From contig OX419755.1 in NCBI GenBank assembly GCA_948567375.1, positions 7,569,001 through 7,633,000 on the forward strand: a DNA stretch of 64,000 bases, given 5' to 3'. Every line of letters begins with the position of its first letter. Within the stretch, counting starts at the first letter, position 1. The position numbers were made by a program, and so were the translations under genes. Positions 34,722 to 48,949 of this stretch are shown piece by piece. This DNA comes from Lunularia cruciata. Lineage: Eukaryota; Streptophyta; Marchantiopsida; Lunulariales; Lunulariaceae. A model generated the notes under the pieces. It had not been told where the DNA came from and did no database searches. It saw only the letters and a program-made list of their open reading frames with translations.

Positions 34722-34934
34722 CCTATCTTGTTGTTTCCAAGAGGCACAAGATTGAGGAGAAGTTTGCAAGTCATAACTGTAGGACCAAGGAAAGCCAAGG
34801 AAGAAGAAGGAAGCTCGGAAGAGATTACTTTAAGGATACAAAGTTCAAGACTTTGGGGTAAGGCACCAGCCAAAGAAGCACCTACCAAAGCCAAGAACAG
34901 GAAGACTATGCAAAAGAATGCATTGGAGTAGAAT

Positions 34935-36395
34935 TGTAGTACCCATAATTTTTGTTTTATCAAGTTTTAAAGAAGAAGTGCACTGTTAAAGCCAAAGGAA
35001 AGCTAAATGGTGATGAAACAAGAAGAATTGTGTGTTAGGCATAGACCCAAAGTAGACCTCAAGTCAGAATCAAAAGAACTCAGGTTGGACTTATAGAAGT
35101 ATGGACCCAAATTAAGAGGACTTTGTTTCAAGATGCACAACCCGATCCAAAGAACTTGCAACAACTTTTCCTCGAGTCTAGCCAATCAAGAAAGTACATG
35201 TAAAGAAAGCAACTACCTCGGGATCAAGATGACATTGAGAGTGACAAAAAACACACATAGAATTTGCATGTCAATTGAAGATTGATTGAAGAATGACCAA
35301 TCAACAAAACACTATAAATTGAGACTTTGTCAAGGAAGTTCTGAAATGTTGCAATGATATCCCATGCCTCTCAATAGTTGTCCCAAAGGAGTTAGGATCT
35401 CAGGTTTTGGGGAGGGTTTGATCTTTCACAGACCAAGAGGGAGGAAACACATGATGCCACCAAAGGGAAGTAAGCAGAATGTGGTGAGAAGTCTTGCAAT
35501 TCATCTCTTAGATGTAGTGGCAAGGATCAAAGTCTTGAGTAGACTTTGCATCACCTTTTTGGCATGGAACTAGAATTTGAGCTTTCCAGAGTTCATGGCA
35601 AAAATTACTACTAGCAATTACAAAGATGGTCGTATGAAAAAAGGGAAGAGAAGAAATCTGGCTTGATTGTCTAAGTCAGATTGGAGATTAGTCTTGGGGA
35701 GAGAAGTCGGTGAAGTAGGAGAGACACCTTCTATTGGACGTGTGATTCTTCAAAAGAAACCGCCAAGGTGAACAATTCTTGCAGAAGACCTCACACCAAG
35801 AACAGGTATAAGGTGGTTAGCTATAAAGACCAAATCAAAGGAGGATAGTCAATGCAATGATGGCCATGTTTAAGCTATAGAAAATCACCTATGTAATGAT
35901 GCAGCAAACGGTGTTATTTCACCAGGTGTTTGCAGGAGAAGCAGTGAATTGTGCAATGTGTTTACACTAACAAGTAGTCAAATGATTAATAGTTGGAGAA
36001 TGGACCTGCCGCCCCATTACTTCATACCCTTCATAGCACATTTCTACTTTGGATTAAACTTACTCAGCTTGGAGGAGAGAGGAAGGATGGTGTACCACTT
36101 TCACCCCAATTTACAAAGAGACAAGGATGGAGATGAGCAGTACTACATCAAGCAAGTCTATGAGGGTGATGAACACTACATCAAGAGAAGGAAGGAGAAG
36201 ATAGTGTAGGTGGACATCCCCAGGCCAAGCAAGAGAAGTAGACCCGAAGGAAGAATATCACTGATACAGCCAGGAAAGACAAGAAGGCCCAATCTGAAGC
36301 CAGAGATGGTGGAAGTGAAGGACCAGTCTTCATAGGAAGAATCAGAAGGAGAAGTTGAGTCAAAGTGTGAGTACTCAGGAGAAGAAGAAGATTCA
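34935..36395 (+). mobile_element. LTR-X copy, 5' part with ORF fragment, truncated
   Basis: It starts TGTAGTACCC, then GTTTTAAAGAAGAAGTGCAC. It follows the family to the resident ORF: 35949-36209 has NSWRMDLPPHYFIPF, LLSLEERGRMVYHFHPNL and YEGDEHYIKRRKEK. Similarity stops near 36395 (GAAGAAGAAGATTCATC), where single-copy DNA begins, so the right end is lost. Confidence 0.75.
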
Positions 36396-38865
36396 TCAAG
36401 GCACTCTTCTAATGCAAGTTAATATGGGTTTGAATGAGCAATTTGACTTTGTTATGCAAGAGAATTTAGGATTTGGTTGTAGTCGAGTAAATGAAAATAA
36501 TATATACAAGGCTTCCACTGTTAGATTGGAAATTCTTATTTTCTATCTTGATGATTGCAGTATATCATAAAATGATAAAATGGGAATGAGAGGCTTACGA
36601 AGGGCTTATGTATTGAGTTCCGGATAAAAGATCTTACTCACATAGACTAATATATTGGATAGAAATCAACCAATAATGGAGGACAAAATTTTTCACACAA
36701 GAAAAATGAATTGCAATACTTCACCAGTTTGGAATAGAATATTGTAAAATGGTGAACACCCTCGCAAGCATTGTGAAATTGAGGATGGTGGAGCTGGAAG
36801 AAAAATGTGTTCACAACTCTATAAAAAACGGTTGGATTTTTAGAATATGATATAGATTCTAGACCATGTATTTATGTTATCAGAAGTGGAGGTCATTTAA
36901 ACTATACTAGCAAATAATTCCATTTTGAACACTTATTTCGATCTGCATTGATAACTGCCTAAAGGGATCTATAGCATACTTCTGCTTGTATATTTTCGTC
37001 ATTCTCGGGGAAAATTTTAACAAATTATTTCTCTGTCTAGAACAGGTAGATGATAATAAGAGTTGTTTTTATCTATGCATTCAGACTCCTTTGTTCCCTT
37101 AAAGTCGGAATCCCTCCAAAATGCACCCTGATTTGCGAATCATGGCTCTCTAATGCAGAAGTGAATTGCAAGGACACATGAGGTTAAGGTCGAGGTTGAC
37201 AAATGCACGATATAAAGGAGCTCTGAATAACTTGGAGCTGCAGCAGAAAAGAGTTTGCTCTTACTTGAGGTACCTCCAATTTACCTTTTTGCTTGAAACG
37301 GTAACGATGGGTGATCAAAAATCTTAATCATTGGTCATGTTTTATAAATTTTCTTTGGTGTGGTGTGGTGCAAAGTTTCAAGCCCTTTCACCATGCTTAT
37401 ATTCATTAGTTTAAAACCACTTAACATAATACAACGATACAAACTACAGAGAGTATGATTCCTTTGACAGATATTCCTGTTTTTCAAGTTGTTAGTATTG
37501 ATTTTTACCTCTGTTTTGATAAATCTTCTGATGTTCCTTTCTTAGCTCATCGTTGAATAGCATTAGAGAAGTCCTGTTTGCTATTCACTCTTGCTAATCG
37601 TTGAGAAAGAACGTATGGATTTGTTATTCGTACGACTTTTGCAATATGTGTACATTTCGCTCAAATTATAGTTTAAATGTAAGTATGTCCTAGTGTCGTC
37701 TTTAATGGTAGTTATGTGGAAGAAATCATTCATTTAAATTATATATGGTTATTAAGAGGATTCCAATAAACATGAATTTCCTGATGCCAAATTCTACCTA
37801 GTCAAACTTGCACTAAAAACGTTACGATTGACCACTTTTAATAAAATAAAATATTATCAGGACATATCTTATATTTACTTATTCTCGCTCCATTGACAGA
37901 AATACAGAGTAATAACTGTAGACAACATATTCCAATATGATTACGTGGGACATACTGTACTGTATACAGTTCAATGTAGGAACACCGAGAACAAAACGAA
38001 CAAGAAACAATCTACGAGTCGTATGGTCATCCTCTATAATTAGGTTGAAAGAATTAACATACTGAACATGAGAAGAATTAACCTTTTTAACCACACCTTG
38101 AGTTGAAAAATTCCATAGGTCTAACACAGTTCACCCCTCCAAGATAGAACCTCTTATATATACTACTGTAACACTAAGTCCAATGGACCACTCTCGAACC
38201 AAAGAATAACTTGACTAAGTCACTGGTAATATTACTGTATACCTGTAGCTATTAAGTACTCTAAATGAAGAGTTATCGCACTATGCTCTAACATACTCAT
38301 ATGTAACTATGCAGATCATAGAATTTAATTCAGTATGAATCAAATAATATTTTATGATAGAAGATTATAGAATTAGATTTTCAAGTATCTACCAGACATA
38401 TAAGTGTTTGAAGTTTAGATATTATTTTTCATAGTGTTTGAATATCAAGTCCTTTTGAATTTGGCAGAAATTTATACGTTTTTATTAGCCAACCATATTT
38501 TAGTATTGTAGATTATATAAACCTCTCTACACAAAATTCATTGTCTTCTCTGAATGTAAAATATGAAGTCACCAAATTATTTCACTATTCTAGTAAATAA
38601 CTGTTTGAATTTTTTGAAATTCAAAACCATATGTGTTTTTAGTTTATTCGTATATAGTCATATAATATACTAAGTTTTGGCAAGGTTTTTTCAAGTGTTC
38701 AATATAGTGGTATCTATTTATTATAATATTTCCTAAAGAGATTCCATATTATGTTTAAACATAGAATGTTTATCATCTTATTCAGTTTGAAAGATTGAAT
38801 AAATTTGGTGTGGTAAAGACGGTACATCTCATGCGTCAACTTGCTTGGAGAGGTTAAATACATTC
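36396..38865. other. Intergenic, AT-rich; no gene recognised
   Basis: Single-copy-looking DNA with stops in all frames. A short GTGTGGTGTGGTGC tract lies near 37360. No domain, RNA gene or clear element. Confidence 0.5.
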
Positions 38866-39051
38866 TCAATCAGTCTTTATACATAATCTTGATACATTGC
38901 AGTTCATGTAATCATTGGGGTCGAACATTTTGACCTTGTCCTCAGTAATTAAATTAGGTTTTGCCAATTTGTCAATTTGTGAAATTCGGCACCTGGAAAA
39001 GCTTAGCAGAGAGGACAAAATCCTTTCAGTTCTACCTTCAATACTGTACAT
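38866..39051 (-). other. Exon-like block, copy 1 of a direct duplication
   Basis: The minus strand is open for 61 codons: IEGRTERILSSLLSF, then CRISQIDKL, NLITEDKVKMFDPNDYMNC. It is preceded on that strand by TGTACAG, a possible acceptor, and the ORF includes an AAT-GTATCA that could be a donor. A second copy lies 530 bp away (39396-39581). The protein is not recognised; the pattern of a charged helix with CRI-x-x-I faintly recalls GINS subunits, too weak to name. About 12 of 61 residues differ between copies. Confidence 0.35.
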
Positions 39052-39395
39052 ATATAGGTGATCTTACGTCATTAATACGCTGTTAGACCAAGCCCTTACC
39101 GCGTATACGGTTTGTTTCTAACCAACGATATCTTTTAATATTCTCTTTCCAATAGGCTTTGGATAAAAGAAAATCGAAAGTTACTGCAATTTGGAGGTGT
39201 AAAGTCTCGACTTAAAGATTCCAAGGAATTCTATATAATCGTGTCGGGTCTAGTGAAGATTATGCATTGCCTGTGAAAGTAGCGGTCATCCATGAGCTTA
39301 GTTAGGGGAAACACTTTCTTCTATCCAACATACCTTTTCTGGACAAGCATGATATGTATATATGGAGCGTTCTCTAAATTAGAGAATTGAGAATA

Positions 39396-39581
39396 TCAAT
39401 GAGTCTTTATACATGATCCTGATACATTGCAGTTCATGTAATCATTGGGGTCGAACATATTGACATTGTCCTCTGTGATTAGATTACGTTTTACCAATTC
39501 GTCAATTTGTGGAATTCGGCACCTGAAAAAGCTTAGGAGAGACGACAAAGTTCTTTCAGTTCTACCTTCAATCCTGTACAT
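39396..39581 (-). other. Exon-like block, copy 2 of a direct duplication
   Basis: Open like copy 1: IEGRTERTLSSLLSF, CRIPQIDEL, NLITEDNVNMFDPNDYMNC. The duplicated DNA extends beyond the ORF on both sides, from about 39390 to 39640, including CCTTACCGCGTATACG, which in copy 1 lies near 39096. It lies about 100 bp upstream of the peroxidase TATA box on the opposite strand. Confidence 0.35.
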
Positions 39582-39672
39582 ATGTAGGAGATCTTAAGAC
39601 ATTAATATGCTGTGAGACCTAGCCCTTACCGCGTATACGTATACCTGCCTTTGATGGCTGCAGTCTCGTCAA

Positions 39673-39680
39673 TATATAAA
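39673..39680 (+). promoter_or_regulatory. Probable TATA box of the peroxidase gene
   Basis: TATATAAA, 233-240 bp upstream of the start codon. Transcription starting about 30 bp downstream would give a 5' leader of roughly 200 nt. Confidence 0.5.
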
Positions 39681-39912
39681 CTGTCACCTTGTCTGTAGGC
39701 CATATCGCCTACAGATCCAATTGGGAACTGACTTCGGATCGGATCCGTGAAAGAGTCTCTTCATCTTACCATTGATTATATTTCTGAAGTTGCATAAGAT
39801 CCATTCCAGTGATTGAGAAATTGTCTGCATACACTGGGTCGAGGCACATAAAGATAAAGGTTGCTGATTTCAAAGGGAGAGCTTCCAGGGTGAATTTGAG
39901 CAATCCAAAAGG

Positions 39913-41360
<1,448 letters not shown>

Positions 41361-44300
41361 TTATTCAATTCATCCAATATTTTATCAATATGCTATAAAA
41401 AATACAAGGTCGGTTTGCTTTAAATGATCAAAAGCTGACAGCACTTCGCAAGTTCTTGCGACGAACTCAGGAATTTCTAGTACAAGCGCGCAATGGATTG
41501 TTAAAGTTCAATATTTACGAATCCTTCTGTGTTTTCTTCAGATAGTACACAAATAGCTACTGAGTTCCATACACTGTAAAGCAATCCAGCTAAGATTGAA
41601 CATCGAAGACGATTGCTCATGATTCACAGTTCACTTTGAGAATAATCCGGCATACCAAATTTAGATTTTACTGAGATGAAATGTAGTCCAGCTCTTGAAA
41701 TTTGTCTACGCAAGGTGCTTAATATGATCTAGATCACGGAAACAGCGACTCTCTAGAGTTTCCTCATAGAATCCTGAATTGGATATGTACATCTTATTTT
41801 ATTCATGAGTACATGTAAAAATGTTTTAAATAATTGACAAAGGCTGCTAGTTACTCCTCTATTCATCAGAACTCTCTGAAACTGTCAAATTTCTAGCCTC
41901 ATGGATATTATCTGCATTGACAATTTCAGGGAATTTCAAATATGAATGTTATGAAGCTGCATGCACTGCTCTGACTCAAAGATTTAAACGCAGCGGTTTT
42001 AAGGCAGGGCATGAACTTAATGTTCACGACACGAGACCAAGAATCATCCACTGCCATGAAGCTCGAAGCAGCACACATGGCCGGTGGGGGACTTGTTTGC
42101 TTATATTAGTACTGGGCCAAAGATCGCATGTAGGATGCGACCTTTATTTTAGAGATCATCAAACATACGTATACATAGTCCCATGTATTTGTCTGAACAG
42201 ATCTAGCTTCCGTGATTATATATGATTCTCAGACCTTGTCAAACTGTATATCATCATGATTTTTTTTTGAAAATTGCGTTTCTGGACCGAAAGCAAGAAG
42301 AATGAAGAGTTTTTACAGAACTGTTTCGCAGTTAAAAAAAACCCAAGAGTATTTGTCTGAGATTGACCGTTTCGTCCCCAGTTCATTTATGTTTTAGGGG
42401 CGTTTTAGTAATCATCTGACCAGGAAGCGCGGAGCTGAAACTTAACGGGTAATGCTTGGATAAGAAGACATGCTGGACATCAATGGAGGAACCTTTGAAA
42501 CAGATACCTTCCGGATAAGATCTAGAGCATTTACGGTCGTTTACAGTGGAGATCTCCGCAGCTAGTCTCACGAGCCCATTCTCTATACTGTTTCTAGTAC
42601 TGAACAATTCCTAGTTGGAGGCAACTTTAACTATAAGAGATGAGAGTGGCGCTACGATCATGTCTCTCATAAAGAGCAAGATTCCGTGTTGATGGCGTAA
42701 ACTTCAATCCTTACCTCCTGCTTAATTGTCAATGAGTATTCTCAGTGAAGAGATCGCTAAGTTTTCGATCCTAAGTTGAAACCCCTAGCTTAAAATAGGT
42801 ATTGATGGTTGAGTTCCTCCGGATCCAAACCTTTGCCTGTTCTATTCGTGAACTGTTCATGCCACTGGCCCCGCTCATGATCAAGTCCTTACCCTCACTC
42901 AATCACTGCTGACTGTGACGAAAAATTGAGCTTGTCTCTTGTTGTATGAAGATCTGGACTGCGACAATTTGTCACTCACACTCCGTTGTTTTGCATGTTG
43001 CAACGAGCATGAGGATGGTAGACGATTAGGAAAGAGGAGTCTTGAGCTTCACCTCATTTTCGATAAAGATGAAATATAAGTTTAGCTGGAGCTACTCGAC
43101 AGAAAGTATCCAGTAAGTCCAACTGCTCATGCAAGGCAGCGCAGCGATGTTGAAGTTGAACATTTGATAAAGTATTGCATGTGGCGTACCTAGAGGATTA
43201 CGCAATAAGATCAAGGATCTTTATGTACACGTGTAGCGGAGCTTAATTATTACTGGGCGGGGGGCGGGGGTAAAGAAACATCACAAACACCAACTTGACT
43301 GGTGACAAGGTAAGGGAAGAGGAACGGTCCGAACGGAACCAAGCTACAAGACAGGAAATTGACTCAATTTATACCAAAATTCTAGAGTCTTTGACCTCAA
43401 ACTCTGTCCAGCTGCGGAATCAAGGCTTCAGAACTAATCGATGCTGTAATAATTGTCAATCAGTGTTGACCATGATGTCATCGATCGTAAAATATCCCAT
43501 GACCACGAGTAGTATGTTTGTCGTAATGTAACCGGTTGACTGGGTCTTAATTAGACTACGGTAACGGTCCTCTTTTATGTCGAGAGGTGCTTCTGACGTC
43601 GAGTGAGCTTCAGGCCTAAGTCTTTGCGCAGAAATCTTAAGCATAAGAAACTCTAAGGCAAACTTCCACAGGCCACTAATCGATAATAACAACTCACATC
43701 GATTGATCCTTGCTACTTCTATTACCTCCAGCTGGGGCTCCTTCGGTCTTTGGTCTTTGTAGTACTTGGGCTTACACTGGGTTTCTTTCCTACGAATTGG
43801 TTACAAATAAGAACCTGTGAGGAGCACCGTAGAGACGCGCCTACGATAGCATAGATGATGGAAAGACCCATCAAAGCTCGTCCAAGGATAAGGCATTGTC
43901 GAAGGAGACAAAACGGGGTTACGCCCCGAGAACTTCACCCCAGTAATCTGAACTATTAGACTTAGCTGTACATTATTGAGAGCTATGTAAATAAATTATG
44001 CGATTTACACTGGAGATTCCAAATAAACGTCTAGTCATCATTAGATGATTAGATCTTTTGTAAATACTCTCTCAAAAACGACACCAGCCTGCTGTTAAGC
44101 AGAGATAGCTGTTTCGTATGGAGCCCATTTCCGAAATAGTTGTAACGGTATTCCATGTGCTTGAACGTCAGTTCCCCGACCAAGTTTACTCAAAACAGTA
44201 GACTGGAGGCGTGAGATTTAGACGTGTCAAGAAAGAGAGGTTTCAACGCTAAAGTCGTTATTTGTAATGCCGAAGAATTAACTTCCATTACTTGCAATTC

Positions 44301-45805
44301 GGTGATAATATTGGTAACCAAATTTCCGTAACTCGCCTATGAACGTACGTTGCAGGACTATTCACAAGTACATCCGATGTGATCAACGCCACAGAATCAA
44401 CGTACTTTTCGGGGGCTAATTACAGATATGGCGAAATTGCAGTGTAATTAATTTGTGTTGGATAATAGTTAAAAAAAAAAGGTTAAGAATCTATACGTGT
44501 GTTTAGTAATATGACCGACGGCAGATGGACATGCATTAATATTCTATGATCGAGGAATTTGTCTATCTTGTTTCTACAGTTATTTGTCCTTCACCAAATT
44601 TCAATGTGACAATGAACTAAAACAAGGGAGTTGCTTATAATCCAAACCACGACTTTTTGGGTCTACACTGTAGTGATGACCAAGTTTGTTAGGAGATACG
44701 GAAGTTGGACGGCGTTAGCCGCGGGCATTCACAACACTTCCAGTTCCACTCTATCTACTTTTAAATTTTTGTTTAAATTAAATATATATAATTTAAACAA
44801 ACTTTTAAAAAATTTAATTGTGTGAATTTCGATTCTGTGGGCGCAATGCTTTTGACTCGTCCATATGCCTACAGTAGAACTCAGGAGGCTTGATTAAGCA
44901 CATTCATTTTGACTCCTCAATGAAAGGATTCACTTGTCTTCATATACGCAGTATATGTTGAAATGTGAACACTAATTGATATGGAAAAGATGTTCTATCT
45001 ATAAAGCATATATAGCAAGTACACTGCATGCATGCCCATGGCATGGGATCTGCAGTTTATATGAAGTACTTGAGAAGTTGTCTTCTCACTATACGTCGTA
45101 TCAACATGTCAATGTCCTCGCAGTGCGAATCTCTATTGACAGAAAGTTTTCTGTAACTAAAACCGAGTATCAAAATATTGTTGATCCTTGACTATATTCG
45201 ATCCTCTAGCAGTGAGGTCTATTGCGTATAGTGCTACAGTTTTGTCTGCGTTACTGAGGTAGAGAGCAAAGGAACCACGGCCACGGATCAATGTCTCCTA
45301 CACTCTAGCTTCTATGTGGTGTTATTCTCTTCGATAGAGGGAAGATCTAGCTTTCAACTTGGTGAGGACGCTACACAGCGGACCCCGCAGCTGAATGAGA
45401 CCAAGAACAGTTCACGTACTCTGAGTAATACTAAACTACTTTTCGCATGAGGGGCAAAGTAGCCCGGTTCCAACGAATCCATTTTTAGGAGTACATGCAA
45501 CCACAGAAAGGTCAATTTAAGTAATAGGATACAGGGCAACTAAAAGTAAATGATATGTACAGGGATTAAAATCTTAAAAAAAAACAAAACAACAGGGGTT
45601 GATGTACGTAAAAGAGAGGAGTATTGCTACTCCCGGACATCGCCAAGGAGGTAGATCCTAGGATCCACTTGTATGGCTATCGCTACCAGTATAATCCTTT
45701 GTATGTCCATTGCTAACTGTTTTTCTTTTGTCCTTACGGTCCGATCATTATCAAGCGCACTCTACCCTATTTCCCTTCCCTTCGCGCATGACTTGCATAG
45801 CTCGG
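41361..45805. other. Intergenic; no supported gene
   Basis: Short ORFs (41917-42225, 43295-43531, 44631-44825) have no recognised domain. An AT-rich perfect 13-bp inverted repeat with an 8-nt AT centre is at 44768-44801. A GGGGCGGGGG run lies near 43259-43270. A 12-bp palindrome GATCCTAGGATC is near 45654. Confidence 0.5.
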
Positions 45806-45819
45806 ATATCTTAGGTGGG

Positions 45820-45926
45820 ATATCTTAGGTGCGGTACTGCATATTTCTCATACAGACTCTATTGGGGCTTAGCCCCATGTTACCTTTTTTTTTTTCCTCC
45901 CTTGTACGGCTTGATGGGGTCTTCCC
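45820..45926 (+). repeat. Direct repeat, copy 1 (about 107 bp)
   Basis: From ATATCTTAGGTGCGG to GGTCTTCC. It contains GGGGCTTAGCCCC (45864-45876), a 6-bp-arm inverted repeat. It pairs with 46178-46283. Confidence 0.75.
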
Positions 45927-46177
45927 ATCCTTCATTTTTCCTCGGCTGTCACCTTTTTCCTTTTTTCCCTCCCCCTCTGGCCATAACTGCTCCAGATCCA
46001 ACGAGAGGGTAAGGAAACGCTCTCCCTCCATGACCCCAGGCCCCAACCACTTACATTTGTGTATTCTCTGTCTTCAGTAAATATTGGATGATGCAATCTA
46101 TATGATAGCAATCACATTGGGTGATATTTCTTTGGATGCTCCAGTAGTTTGTAGACCTTACCATTTGCACAGTTCAT

Positions 46178-46283
46178 ATATCTTAGGTGCAATAGTTTGT
46201 AGATTTCTCATATCTATACCATTGGGGCCTAGCCCCATTTTACCTCTTTTGCATCTCCCTTATATGGCTTGATGGGGTCTTCC
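46178..46283 (+). repeat. Direct repeat, copy 2
   Basis: Same order of blocks as copy 1: ATATCTTAGGTGC, ATTTCTCATA, CATTGGGGCCTAGCCCCAT, GGCTTGATGGGGTCTTCC. About 358 bp downstream of copy 1. Origin unknown; perhaps the ends of a small element or a local duplication. Confidence 0.75.
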
Positions 46284-46599
46284 AACCTTCAAGTTTGCTA
46301 GGTGGTCGCCTTTTCTCCATGTTTGCAGCAAAAGGAATTCTATGTCTGCAACAAAAGTTGGTTCTGGGCTGGTACTCTCTCTTGAACTCACTTTTGTCAT
46401 CCTTGGACCATGCTACCTTTGGAGTTCTTGCAAATCCTATGGATACACAACATCAGCACTTGGAACTTGTCTTATTTCAAGAACTTTTCCCACATAATTT
46501 GCTGATTGAATACATCTCTCATGACCCTAGCGCACACCAGATGACCTTGAATACACCCCATGTACCCTATGACTAGGAGTAAATGAACACACTTTTAAC

Positions 46600-47632
46600 A
46601 CACTAGCGCACACAAGTGCATACAATGTAATAGAATAATCTTTTTATTCATTATCTATCTTGGAGACAGAATTCTCTCGGGTTACCAAGTGAATGTAAAG
46701 CAATTTTGCATCACCTTTAGCCTAGTTTACTCTCTCTACTCCTACAGATTTAGAGAGCTTTAAGTCTTCCAAATTAGTATCCAACTTGTCTATAATATCC
46801 CTATCCTCTTTTGACCAAATATCAAAAGGGTTAATTAAAAAGGTATGAAAACTCATCCAAGAGCTAATCCATTTTAGCTAATGTATTAATAAAAAACATT
46901 TTTTTGCAACTATTTCTTGCACACTTACCTCCCTTAAGAATACCACCTAACTTTAAATTCCTATATAATTTTTGTTGGGTACTTGGGTTTGTGTAATACA
47001 TTTGTTAAAACCACATTTATCTTGAGTGCTTGCTTGTTTGAACTAGGGCACCATGTAGTGACTACCTCTTCATAAAAAGAACTTGCTTTTGTCCATTTTA
47101 TGTTCTTTTCCTAAATTTATACTAAGTTATAGGCTCGTCAAAGCTAGAAGGAGGTTTTGAACCGTTTGCCTTTGGAGTGGAAGGCAACTGCACGGGTAAG
47201 AAGAATGAGCACAAAGGAGGAAGGGCACACAGGAGGAATGAACCCAAAGGAGGTGAGTCAGAGGACAGTCTATGTCAAAGTTGTATGAGCCCAAAGACTT
47301 TCCCTACAACCAACCTTTGGCCCAAACACCTTCAGCCCCAAGGGAAGTAGTGCAGTTTGAATGTGCAGCCACTCAAAAAAGTAACTGCACATGAGAAGCA
47401 TTATCACCCACCAAAACTTTTGCATGTGCGGATTGAGATTGCCCAACCATAATCAGTCAATGAATGCAGGTAACAAACAGACTAAGGCTATAAAGAAAGA
47501 GGCCAAAGAGTGCACCCCTTCACTTTCTATAGATCAATATTAGTTACAAGCCCAAGCAGTCAATAGTTTCTTCTACCTTTGGCATAGAATTTCACAATTG
47601 TTGGTGCTAGAAATTCCTCTTTGATTTTGCCC

Positions 47633-47670
<38 letters not shown>

Positions 47671-48949
47671 GAGAAATGGTGAGAGGGAGTAACTTAGTGA
47701 TCACCCCAAGATAGTGTAGGTGCATGCTTGAGGTAAGCAGTAAATCACTAGTGGTGAATAAATGGGCCCTACATTCTAGAGCCAATGTCATCCATAGCAA
47801 GAAATTGGAATTCTTGCTATGGAATTTGGAGTCGAGTCACCCAAAAATTATCTAGCAGATTAAGGAGAATAGGAATTTAGAGACAAGCAATCTAAAAGAA
47901 ATCCATTTTTCTGGACCAAGGAGCACTAGAGAGATGTACTTGGCCCCAAAAAAACTCCACACCAAGGATGATAACATGTGAGAACCAATAGCATCAATCT
48001 TACAAGAACTTAGAGAAGGTGTTGAAGGACTCCTTAGACAAGCCAAAGACTTACAATGTGTGGAGCATGGCCAACTACAAAGACCTTGCTTGAATGACCA
48101 TTTTTGAGGTAATCATGAAGCTCTTCAAGTCAAAGTGGATGACATACCTCAACAACAATTAAGCTATTTTCTTCAAATTCATGTACAAAGTGCAGTAGAT
48201 AAAGTAGGCATATATGTTCAGTAATCTGATCAGGGACATGTGTAGGAATATGAACAAGGACAGGTGAGAAATGCATCTGTCCTTGTTTTGTTTTTGCACT
48301 TTACAAAGGAATGAACCTTCTTGCAAAGGAAGAGATGAAGAGATTCCCAAGTCATTTCCACTTGAAGGCATATTTTGCATCAGAGCTGGAGGTGAAGGTG
48401 ATAAGCCAAAAGTACAAGGCTGCAAATGTGGAATATGCAACCACAAATAAATTTGTACTTATGGAAGAAGCAAGAATCAACAAACACACTTGGCTACAAC
48501 AAAAAGGTAAAGAGAGGGGTACATACAAGTATGAAAGTGCAAGCTAAGAAGGTGATGAAGAACCCATAGGTGGTGGATGAGAATTTAGAGAAGGAAGCAA
48601 AGACACCAAGAGCAAAGAAGTGGAGAAGTCTTTCATACTAGTGAGATTGTCTTTATGTGAGGAGGAGGACAATGAGCAATACAACGATATGCAATCGGCA
48701 TTGGTAGAATGGAACCCCAAAAAAGACCAATGTCCACAATCATAGCCAGATGAGGAAGATGCCCTTGTGCCTTGAAGAATAATTAGTGGATTTCTACTTG
48801 ATTCTGGAAAGAGAGAGGATGTGGTATATTCAGATCCATTGCATCATAATAGAATATAGAATGTCAAATCACACTCTATCATCTATCACCATAGATAGAA
48901 TCACCAAGTTTGGCAAATTCATCACTATGTACATGAATTCTACTCTAAA
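46600..48949 (+). mobile_element. Degenerate retroelement family B, copy 1
   Basis: Parts of this stretch match 55500-56500: ATTCTTGCTATGGAATTNGGA (47812 and 55858, with one variable base), and ATGAAGCTCTTCAA near 48115 against ATGAAGTTGTTCAA near 56286. A frame at 48311-48547 (NLLAKEEMKRFPSHFH, ending before a basic stretch) resembles the LTR-X ORF motif LLSLEEKGRMVSHFH, so family B probably carries a diverged version of that ORF. No Gag or Pol is seen. The left border is uncertain. Confidence 0.4.
47636..47667 (+). repeat. (GA)16 microsatellite
   Basis: An uninterrupted GA run followed by a short interrupted tail. Confidence 0.95.

Noticed and set aside
38866-39581. Assignment of the duplicated block to a GINS subunit
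   Set aside because: The resemblance rests on a few helix residues and is not enough to name a family.
44768-44801. 13-bp AT-rich inverted repeat
   Set aside because: Composition is almost pure A/T, so a chance palindrome of this length is not surprising.
47636-47667. (GA)n run as a regulatory GAGA site
   Set aside because: It lies in degenerate repeat DNA with no gene next to it; a simple microsatellite is enough.
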